Source: DASXRA01 sp036558905 (lineage in GTDB: Bacteria; Actinomycetota; Actinomycetes; Mycobacteriales; Jatrophihabitantaceae). From it: a DNA stretch of 64,000 bases. The notes under the pieces are model-generated. The model had not been told where the DNA came from. It saw only the letters and a list, made by a program, of their open reading frames with translations, and did no database searches. The stretch covers positions 1-64,000 of the forward strand of contig DATBER010000032.1 in assembly GCA_036558905.1 (NCBI GenBank), in the 5' to 3' direction. Positions 57,965 through 64,000 of this stretch are shown here, piece after piece. How positions within the stretch are numbered: position 1 is the first letter of the stretch; each line of letters begins with the position of its first letter. The position numbers were made by a program, and so were the translations under genes.

Positions 57965-60373
57965 CTGACGACGGAGGCTGTGCCACCGAAGGCCCGAACC
58001 GGGCCAGACCCGGATCGGGCCGGTTCTGCTGCGTCCTCGTCAGAAAATCCCACCGCGCCGGTGCTGGCGACCGCGCCGCTGCCCGGGCCGGACGGTGACG
58101 CCGGCCAGAGCCAGCAACACCGCCGCCGGGTCCGCGACCGGCTGGCCCGGCGCCTGGTCACGGCTCCCCGGCAGTCGCCGGTCCGTCCCGTGCTCGAACC
58201 GCTGCTGGCCATCCACCGCGGCGCGCACCCCAAGGTCGACCCGCGGCTGCTGCAGCGCGGCTACGACCTGGCCGAACAGCGCCATCGGGGCCAGTTGCGC
58301 AAAAGCGGCGACCCGTACATCACGCACCCGCTCGCCGTCGCCACGATCCTGGCCGAGCTGGGCATGGACACCACCACGCTGGTCGCCGCCCTGCTGCACG
58401 ACACGGTCGAGGACACCGGGCTTTCGCTCGACGCGATCCAGGACCAGTTCGGCGGCGAGGTCGCGCACCTGGTCGACGGCGTGACCAAGCTGGACAAGGT
58501 CAAGTTCGGCGACGCGGCCGAGGCCGAGACGATCCGCAAGATGGTCGTAGCGATGGCCCGCGACCCGCGCGTGCTGGTCATCAAGCTGGCCGACCGGCTG
58601 CACAACATGCGCACGCTACGGTTCCTGCCGCCGGCCAAGCAGGAGCGCAAGGCCCGCGAGACCCTCGAGGTGCTGGCCCCGCTGGCCCACCGGCTGGGCA
58701 TGAACACGGTCAAGTGGGAGCTGGAGGACCTGGCCTTCGCCACGCTGTATCCGAAGCGGTACGAGGAGATCGTGCGGCTGGTCGCCGAGCGGGCGCCCTC
58801 GCGCGACACGTACCTGCACGAGGTGGTCGAGCGGGTGAGCGGCGACCTGCGCGAGGGTGGGGTCAAGGCGATCGTCACCGGCCGGCCCAAGCACTACTAC
58901 TCGATCTACCAGAAGATGATCGTGCGGGGCCGCGAGTTCACCGACATCTACGACCTGGTCGGCATCCGCGTGCTCGTCGAGAGCGAGCGCGACTGCTACG
59001 CCACCCTCGGCATCATCCACGCGAACTGGCAACCGGTACCGGGCCGGTTCAAGGACTACATCGCGATGCCGAAGTTCAACATGTACCAGTCACTGCACAC
59101 CACGGTGATCGGTCCGGGCGGTAAGCCGGTCGAGCTGCAGATCCGCACGCACGCCATGCACCGTACGGCAGAGTACGGTATCGCGGCGCACTGGAAGTAC
59201 AAGGAGATCAAGAACGCCGAGATCACCGATCCGGCCGGGGTTTCCGACGAGATGGGCTGGCTGCGTCAGCTGCTCGACTGGCAGCGCGAGGCTCAGGAGC
59301 CCGAGGAATTCCTCGACTCATTGCGTTACGACCTCGGCTCGTCCGAGGTGTACGTCTTCACCCCGAAGGGCGACGTGGTGGCCCTGCCGGCCGGGTCCAC
59401 GCCGGTCGACTTCGCGTACGCGGTGCACACCGAGATCGGCCACCGGTGCATCGGCGCGCGCGTCAACGGCAAGCTGGTCGCGCTGGAGAGCGCGCTCGAC
59501 AACGGCGACACCGTCGAGGTGTTCACGTCCAAGGCGGAGAATGCCGGGCCGTCACGCGACTGGCTGAGTTTCGTCAAGTCGCCCCGGGCCAAGACGAAGA
59601 TCCGCCAGTGGTTCGCCCGCGAAAGGCGCGAGGACGCCATCGACGCCGGCAAGACGGCCCTCTCCCGGGCGATGCGCAAGGCGTCGTTGCCGATGCAGCG
59701 GCTGCTCGGCGGCGAGGCGCTGCTGACCATCGCCCGCGATCTGCACCTGCCCGACATCTCCGGGCTGTACGCCGCGGTGGGCGAGGGCCACGTGTCGGCC
59801 CAGAACGTGGTGCAGAAGCTCGTCACCCAACTCGGCGGCGTCGAGGGCGCGGTCGAGGACATCGCCGAGACGGCCCTGCCCACCACCCAGGCCGAGCGCA
59901 GCGGGGCCCGCCGTTCGGGCGACGCCGGTGTCACGGTCAAGGGCGTCAGCGATGTCTGGGTCAAGCTGGCCCGCTGCTGCACCCCGGTGCCGGGTGACGA
60001 GATCCTCGGCTTCGTGACCCGCGGCGGCGGGGTATCGGTGCACCGGCGCACCTGCACCAACGCGACGTCCCTGCTGCTGCAGCCCGACCGCCTGGTCGAG
60101 GTCGAGTGGGCGCCGTCGGCCGAGTCGACGTTCGTCGTGTCCATCCAGGTCGAGGCGCTCGACCGGCACCGGCTGCTGTCGGACGTCAGCCGGGTGCTGT
60201 CCGACGAGAGCGTCAGCATCCTGTCGGCCGCGGTCAACACCAACCGCGACCGGGTGGCGGTCAGCAAGTTCACCTTCGAGATGGCCGAGGCCAAGCACCT
60301 CGGCCACCTGCTGCGGGCCATCCGCAACGTCGAAGGGGTCTACGACGTGTACCGCATCCACAACGGCAACTGA
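57965..60373 (+). CDS. relA: Bifunctional (p)ppGpp synthetase/hydrolase, apparent CTG start
   Basis: About 802 residues. HD hydrolase (ITHPLAVATILAEL, ALLHDTVEDTG near 145), synthetase (YDLVGIRVLVESERDCYATLGIIH; DYIAMPKFNMYQSLHTTVIG; VELQIRTHAMHRTAEYGIAAHWKYKE), TGS (VYVFTPKGDVVALPAGSTPVDFAYAVHTEIG), then zinc-finger CCTPVPGD and C-terminal ACT. GAGGAGG is 5 nt before CTG 57965; the first conventional start, GTG 57980, has GGAGG only 2 nt upstream, too close for normal initiation. Between an in-frame TAG (57929) and 57980 no ATG, GTG or TTG exists. CTG is therefore preferred; 57980 remains possible. Confidence 0.95.
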   Translation: MTTEAVPPKARTGPDPDRAGSAASSSENPTAPVLATAPLPGPDGDAGQSQQHRRRVRDRLARRLVTAPRQSPVRPVLEPLLAIHRGAHPKVDPRLLQRGYDLAEQRHRGQLRKSGDPYITHPLAVATILAELGMDTTTLVAALLHDTVEDTGLSLDAIQDQFGGEVAHLVDGVTKLDKVKFGDAAEAETIRKMVVAMARDPRVLVIKLADRLHNMRTLRFLPPAKQERKARETLEVLAPLAHRLGMNTVKWELEDLAFATLYPKRYEEIVRLVAERAPSRDTYLHEVVERVSGDLREGGVKAIVTGRPKHYYSIYQKMIVRGREFTDIYDLVGIRVLVESERDCYATLGIIHANWQPVPGRFKDYIAMPKFNMYQSLHTTVIGPGGKPVELQIRTHAMHRTAEYGIAAHWKYKEIKNAEITDPAGVSDEMGWLRQLLDWQREAQEPEEFLDSLRYDLGSSEVYVFTPKGDVVALPAGSTPVDFAYAVHTEIGHRCIGARVNGKLVALESALDNGDTVEVFTSKAENAGPSRDWLSFVKSPRAKTKIRQWFARERREDAIDAGKTALSRAMRKASLPMQRLLGGEALLTIARDLHLPDISGLYAAVGEGHVSAQNVVQKLVTQLGGVEGAVEDIAETALPTTQAERSGARRSGDAGVTVKGVSDVWVKLARCCTPVPGDEILGFVTRGGGVSVHRRTCTNATSLLLQPDRLVEVEWAPSAESTFVVSIQVEALDRHRLLSDVSRVLSDESVSILSAAVNTNRDRVAVSKFTFEMAEAKHLGHLLRAIRNVEGVYDVYRIHNGN

Positions 60374-60391
60374 CGCGGCGGCGCCCGGCCG

Positions 60392-61102
60392 CTAGTTGAC
60401 GCTCTTCAGGTCGATGACGAAGACCAGCGACGAGTTGGCCGGGATCGATCCCTGGGCCTGGTCCTTGTAGGCCAGTGAGGCCGGCATGATCACGACGCGC
60501 CGCCCGCCGGCCTTCATCGGTGGTACACCGCTGCCACCGCCGATGCCCTGGGTGAAGCCGTCGATCACGTTGCCCGGGCCGAGCGTAAACGTCGCGGGCT
60601 GACCGCCGTTCGCCCACGACGAGTCGAACTCGCTTCCCGTCTTGTACAGCACGCCTGTGTACTGCACGGTCACGTTCGACTTGGTCGTGGCCGCCTTGCC
60701 CTTGCCGACCACCAGATCCTTGTACTCGAGCTTCTTGGGGTCGGTGGCCGAGGCGGAGGTGACGCCGGGCGCGCCCTTGAGGTCGGCGGCTCCCGTCACG
60801 GTGACGCCGTTGAACGTCACGCTCGGACCCTTGGCGGCCGGGACCGACGAGGCCGGGGCCGATGACGAGCCGCTGGCCGCGGGTGACGACGGCGCGGTGC
60901 TGTTCGCGGCCGGCTTCTTCTTGTCATTACCGCTGGTTGCGAGCACGACGACGATCACCACGACGACGGCGACGATGACCGTGCCGGCGATCGTGGCGAT
61001 CAGGGTCCGGCGTTTGCGGGCCGCCTCGGCCTGCTGGCGGGCCTGCAACTGCCGTTCGAGTTGCCGCCGGGACTGCTCACGCCGCTGCTTGCTGGTAACC
61101 AC
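60392..61102 (-). CDS. Membrane-anchored FKBP-type peptidyl-prolyl isomerase
   Basis: A 236-residue exported isomerase. Residues 1-32 are a charged Arg/Gln helix, 33-56 a transmembrane helix (TLIATIAGTVIVAVVVVIVVV), 57-95 a Ser/Ala/Pro linker, and from about 125 the FKBP domain (VTVQYTGVLYKTGSEFDSSW; FTLGPGNVIDGFTQGIGG; RRVVIMPASLAYKDQAQGSIPANSSLVFVIDL in parts). It should fold proteins outside the membrane. The first 65 residues closely match those of the cyclophilin next to it. GTG start 8 bp from the cyclophilin stop; same strand. Confidence 0.94.
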   Translation of the reverse strand: MVTSKQRREQSRRQLERQLQARQQAEAARKRRTLIATIAGTVIVAVVVVIVVVLATSGNDKKKPAANSTAPSSPAASGSSSAPASSVPAAKGPSVTFNGVTVTGAADLKGAPGVTSASATDPKKLEYKDLVVGKGKAATTKSNVTVQYTGVLYKTGSEFDSSWANGGQPATFTLGPGNVIDGFTQGIGGGSGVPPMKAGGRRVVIMPASLAYKDQAQGSIPANSSLVFVIDLKSVN

Positions 61103-61110
61103 CTGGTGTC

Positions 61111-62043
61111 CTAACCGTTGCTTGCTTCGAGGCGAACCGTCTTGAAGATCAGATCCTTGTTCGGGCGACCGCCGCCGGCCTGGTTGGAGCCGTCGTCGCC
61201 GGCCTGGGCCACCTCTTGGAGGATGTTCAGCCCCTTGGTGACGTGGCCGACGACCGTGTAGTTCTTACCGAGGCCGGTGCCGGCGGCGGTGTTCTGGTTG
61301 CTGTCCTTGGTGATGAAGAAGAACTGGCTGCCGTTGGTGTTGGCCCCGCCGTTGGCCATCGCGATCGTTCCGGCGGTGTAGTCGGCCTTGCTCAGGTTCT
61401 CGTCCTTGGTCGTGTACGTGGGTCCGCCGAGGCCGCTGGCCGTCGGGTCGCCGCACTGCACGACGAAGATGCCCTGGTTCACCGAACGCGGGCAGGCGGT
61501 GTTGTCGTAGAACTTCTTGCCGATCAGGTAGGCCAGGCTCTGCACGTTGCACGGGGCGCCCGCGCCGTCGAACTCGACCGTGATGTTGCCGAGGTTGGTG
61601 GCGAACACGGCCGTGCGGGTCGCGGTTGGCGTCGGTGAGGGGTCCGGGGGGAGGCCGACGTCGAACAGGCTCGGGTTCTGCTTTAGCGCGTCGGCCGACT
61701 CGGCGTAGCCGCACGGGCCGCTGGTCTTCTTGGCCGCCCGGTTGGCGATCTTGGCCGGTTTGCGGGCGGGCAGCGGCGACCGCGTCGAACTCGGGCTGGA
61801 ACTCGCGCTCGGGCTGGTGCTCGACGTGCTCGACGGCGACGTGCTGCTCTTGGCGGCCGGCTTCTTGTCGTCGTTGGTGACCGCGATGACGACGACCGCG
61901 ACCACGACGGCCAGCACGACGGTGCCGGCGATGGTGGCGATCAGGGTCCAGCGCTTGCGCGCAGCCTCGCGCTCCTGGCGGCGTTGCAGTTGCCGCTCGA
62001 GGTGGCGGCGGGCCGCGTCACGGCGCTGTTTTTCGGTCGGCAC
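61111..62043 (-). CDS. Membrane-anchored cyclophilin-type peptidyl-prolyl isomerase
   Basis: A 310-residue exported isomerase. N-terminal charged helix (KQRRDAARRHLERQLQRRQ), transmembrane helix (TLIATIAGTVVLAVVVAVV), Ser/Thr/Pro linker to about residue 95, then a cyclophilin domain: VFATNLGNITVEF, CNVQSLAYLIGKKFYDNTACPR, GIFVVQCGDPTASGLGGP, GTIAMANGGANTNGSQFFFI and YTVVGHVTKGLNIL. Several cysteines could form disulfides. GTG with GGAGGGA about 8 nt upstream; TACACT at 62096-62101 (minus) is a possible -10. Precedes the FKBP gene by 8 bp. Confidence 0.94.
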   Translation of the reverse strand: MPTEKQRRDAARRHLERQLQRRQEREAARKRWTLIATIAGTVVLAVVVAVVVIAVTNDDKKPAAKSSTSPSSTSSTSPSASSSPSSTRSPLPARKPAKIANRAAKKTSGPCGYAESADALKQNPSLFDVGLPPDPSPTPTATRTAVFATNLGNITVEFDGAGAPCNVQSLAYLIGKKFYDNTACPRSVNQGIFVVQCGDPTASGLGGPTYTTKDENLSKADYTAGTIAMANGGANTNGSQFFFITKDSNQNTAAGTGLGKNYTVVGHVTKGLNILQEVAQAGDDGSNQAGGGRPNKDLIFKTVRLEASNG

Positions 62044-62137
62044 GAAGCGTTCCCTCCGGGTTCCCTCGAGGTCGGGCGGGCGCGAGGTCCGCGACAGTGT
62101 ATGGAACCTGGCAAGGTGCGCGATCAGAGGCCGCTGG

Positions 62138-63784
62138 TTACTCCTTCTGGGCGCCCGTCACCAGGTATTTGCCATCGTCACCCTTCGTGCAGGTGACGAG
62201 CAGCTTCGTGCCGTCCAGGGCGGTGAACTCGGTCTTGACGGTCGCCGCCTGGTCGTCGGTCGAGCTGTCGAACTTCGGGGTGAACACCTTGCCGTTCAGG
62301 CTGCGGGTGAACGATTCGGGCACGCTGCCGGGCTTGGTGCACGCCTGCGCCCCGGACACGTCGAACAGCTCGGCGAAGATCACGTAGGTGATGGCCGGGC
62401 CCTGCCCGTCGGTGCGCGGGTCGTCGCACTTGCCCGATGTGGTGGAGGTCGTCGTGGTCGGCTCGGGCGTGGTGGGACCCGGGGTGGTGGGGCCGGGCGA
62501 GGTCGGTCCCGGTGTCGGGCCGGCCTCGTGGTGCTTGCCGCTCGTGGCCACGACTATGCCGATGACGATTCCGGCGACCGCGACCAGCGCGCAGCCGGCG
62601 ATGATCCACATCCGCTTGTTGCCGCCGCGCTTGGGCGGTTCGCCGCCGTAGCCCGGATGGGGCTGGTGGTACTGCTGCGGCGGCCCGGGCGGCCCGGGCG
62701 GGCCGTAGTGCTGGGCCGGAGGCGGCGCGGTGACCGGCGGCGGCGTGTACGACTGCACCGGGACCGGGGCGAAGGGATGGCCGGCCGGCTGCGGCGTGTG
62801 CCCCGGCTGAGGCGGCGGCGTCGGGGTGTGCTGCGGCGGAGGGGTGTGCTGCGGCGGTGGCGTGTGCTGCGGCGGTGGCGTGTGGCCGGGCGCGCTCGGG
62901 GCGGGCATCGGGGGAGCGGTGGCGACCGTCCGCTCGGCCGCGGCACCGCGATCGCGGACCCCGTCGATCACGTCGTCGAGCAGCTGCACGATCGTCGCCG
63001 CCGACGGGCGCCGAGCCGGGTCGCGACGCATCGCCTCGACGATCACGTCGGCGAGCGGACCCCCGTGCGGCGGCACCGGCGCGTCGGAGGTGGCGATCCG
63101 ATTGAGGATGGCCAGGGCGTTACCGCCGGCCGAGAACGGTGGCTCGCCCTCGACGGCCGCGTAGAGCATCGCGCCGAGCGCCCAGACGTCGCTGGCCGGG
63201 CTGTGGTTGCCGCCCAGCGCGATCTCGGGGGCCAGGAAGTTCGGCGTGCCGATGAACGTGCCGGTGGAGGTCATGCCGGCGTCGCCCTCGTCGCGGGCGA
63301 TACCGAAGTCGGTGAGCTTGGCCGTGCCGTCGGCCGCGATCAGCACGTTGGCCGGCTTGACGTCGCGGTGAATGATGCCGGCTCGGTGGGCCACACCCAG
63401 GGCGGCCGCGACCTGCCGGCCGATCCGGGCCGCGGCGACCGGGTCGAGCCGGCCGTCCTTCTGCTGAGCGACCAGCTCCTTGAGCGACTTGCCGCTGACC
63501 AGCTCCATCACCAGGCAGGGCAGTCCCTCGTCGACGACCACGTCGTAGATGCCCACCGCGTTGGGGTGGTTGAGCCGAGCGGCCAGGCGCGCCTCGCGCA
63601 TCGAGCGGCCGATCGTGACGTCGTCGCCCGCGCCGTCGCCGTAGGCCAGCCGCTTGACGGCGACGTCGCGCTGCAGGAGTGTGTCGCGAGCGCGCCACAC
63701 TTCGCCCATGCCACCCCGGCCGATCAGCTCGACGCACTCGTAACGACCGCCGATCACCCGGCCGGCGGCGCCGCCTGCGTCCAT
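62138..63784 (-). CDS. Transmembrane serine/threonine protein kinase
   Basis: A 548-residue Hanks-type kinase. Kinase domain (about residues 12-270): LIGRGGMGEVWRA glycine loop, VAVKRL ATP lysine, MELVSGKSLKEL, IIHRDVKPANVLI catalytic loop, LTDFGIARDEGD, activation loop Thr-rich (GMTSTGTFIGTPNFLAPE), SDVWALGAML. Then a 110-residue Pro/Gln/His-rich juxtamembrane stretch with three HTPPPQ repeats, a transmembrane helix (about 392-415) and an external domain of about 130 residues with two Cys. There are no PASTA repeats, so it is not PknB. ATG 63784 has GAGG 5 nt upstream; ATG 63787 and GTG 63790 are alternatives. Confidence 0.95.
   Translation of the reverse strand: MDAGGAAGRVIGGRYECVELIGRGGMGEVWRARDTLLQRDVAVKRLAYGDGAGDDVTIGRSMREARLAARLNHPNAVGIYDVVVDEGLPCLVMELVSGKSLKELVAQQKDGRLDPVAAARIGRQVAAALGVAHRAGIIHRDVKPANVLIAADGTAKLTDFGIARDEGDAGMTSTGTFIGTPNFLAPEIALGGNHSPASDVWALGAMLYAAVEGEPPFSAGGNALAILNRIATSDAPVPPHGGPLADVIVEAMRRDPARRPSAATIVQLLDDVIDGVRDRGAAAERTVATAPPMPAPSAPGHTPPPQHTPPPQHTPPPQHTPTPPPQPGHTPQPAGHPFAPVPVQSYTPPPVTAPPPAQHYGPPGPPGPPQQYHQPHPGYGGEPPKRGGNKRMWIIAGCALVAVAGIVIGIVVATSGKHHEAGPTPGPTSPGPTTPGPTTPEPTTTTSTTSGKCDDPRTDGQGPAITYVIFAELFDVSGAQACTKPGSVPESFTRSLNGKVFTPKFDSSTDDQAATVKTEFTALDGTKLLVTCTKGDDGKYLVTGAQKE
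62826..62879 (-). repeat. Three tandem 18-bp repeats encoding HTPPPQ
   Basis: Three contiguous 18-bp units (GTGTGCTGCGGCGGWGGS on the plus strand), two identical and one with two changes, inside the kinase gene. Each encodes one Pro-rich hexapeptide; copy number can change in frame. Confidence 0.9.
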
Positions 63785-63909
63785 CATCACCTCGTAAGCC
63801 GGTTCGCGAGTCGGTAGGGCAGTCTAGCCAGTAAGACCACCGTTTTCGGGCGCGATACGCCAAAAGCCGCGCCGACCGGTAATCGCGGCAGCGATCACCG
63901 GGCAGTCGG

Positions 63910-63915
63910 TAGGCT
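63910..63915 (+). promoter_or_regulatory. -10 box (TAGGCT) before the right-edge gene
   Basis: TAGGCT lies 43 bp before GTG 63958, giving a leader with a GGGAG ribosome site (63944-63948). Divergent from the kinase gene. Confidence 0.4.
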
Positions 63916-63957
63916 TGTGTGTCCTGTCCGCGTCCGAAGTTACGGGAGTTGCTCGCT

Positions 63958-64000
63958 GTGCTGATCGCGGGGATCCCGTCGGCCGCGACGGCCACGAACT
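63958..64000 (+). CDS. Probable MBL-fold metallo-hydrolase, first 14 codons (cut by window edge)
   Basis: GTG at 63958 with GGGAG about 9 nt upstream opens MLIAGIPSAATATN and runs off the window. In actinobacteria the gene next to relA and its isomerase is a glyoxalase-II-like MBL hydrolase that begins MLIAGFP followed by TN, and hisS comes after it. The match is short, so the call rests on that start motif plus gene order. Confidence 0.55.
   Translation, partial: MLIAGIPSAATATN

Noticed and set aside
62826..62879. CRISPR-like repeats
   Set aside because: The units are contiguous without spacers and are in-frame coding repeats of the kinase gene.

Overview
This 64 kb window is a compact, very GC-rich (roughly 70-75%) chromosome segment of an actinomycete. 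Supporting marks are the fused his and trp operons with a PriA-type isomerase and no trpF, the phosphatidylinositol mannoside genes (pgsA, acyltransferase, pimA), an F420/flavin-type LLM oxidoreductase, an actinobacterial LexA box before ruvCAB, and many leaderless starts in which a TANNNT -10 box sits 6-8 nt before the start codon. The genus cannot be fixed; a Frankiales/Sporichthya/Jatrophihabitans-like lineage would fit. I see no rRNA, tRNA, CRISPR array, insertion sequence or prophage, and no gene-free stretch longer than 300 bp.

Layout. 1-1,012: cut-off ABC transporter ATPase with its PadR regulator (minus strand). 1,103-5,738: membrane protein, secreted S15 peptidase, amidohydrolase, membrane protein. 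5,748-11,122: hisD-C-B-H, small membrane protein, priA, hisF, mostly with 1-4 bp overlaps. 11,190-14,232: membrane protein and an OmpR-type two-component pair. 14,282-19,852: hisI, trpE, trp-associated membrane protein, trpC, trpB, trpA. 19,838-25,393: GH25 lysozyme, quinone oxidoreductase, lgt, VIT1-like transporter, gluconokinase, S33 hydrolase. 25,419-33,254: a TetR-controlled acyl-CoA dehydrogenase operon, then LLM oxidoreductase, SDR, a MarR/MFS efflux pair, a second SDR and a methyltransferase. 33,327-40,954: ffh, MFS transporter, MetE-like enzyme, DHFR-like protein, HerA-like ATPase, and an ECF sigma/YCII pair. 41,028-50,409: EF-G2, the PIM lipid operon, LemA-like and DUF3048 proteins, pdxS-DUF2277-pdxT and yebC. 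50,425-61,102: site-2 protease, ruvCAB, yajC-secD-secF, apt, relA, FKBP. 61,111-64,000: cyclophilin, Ser/Thr kinase and the first codons of a probable metallo-hydrolase.

How the genes work together. The his and trp clusters share one dual-substrate isomerase (PriA). ruvCAB is placed under SOS control by a near-perfect LexA box. YajC-SecD-SecF help Sec export, while Lgt matures exported lipoproteins. Two peptidyl-prolyl isomerases of unrelated folds carry almost the same N-terminal membrane module. The best leads are a promoter whose 18-bp spacer contains a 16-bp palindromic operator, a low-GC patch coinciding with the extracellular sensor of a histidine kinase, three genes whose only sensible start is CTG, a leaderless micro-ORF inside the trp operon, and a foldable yajC-secD intergenic RNA. 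I found no wholly new defence or mobile system here.
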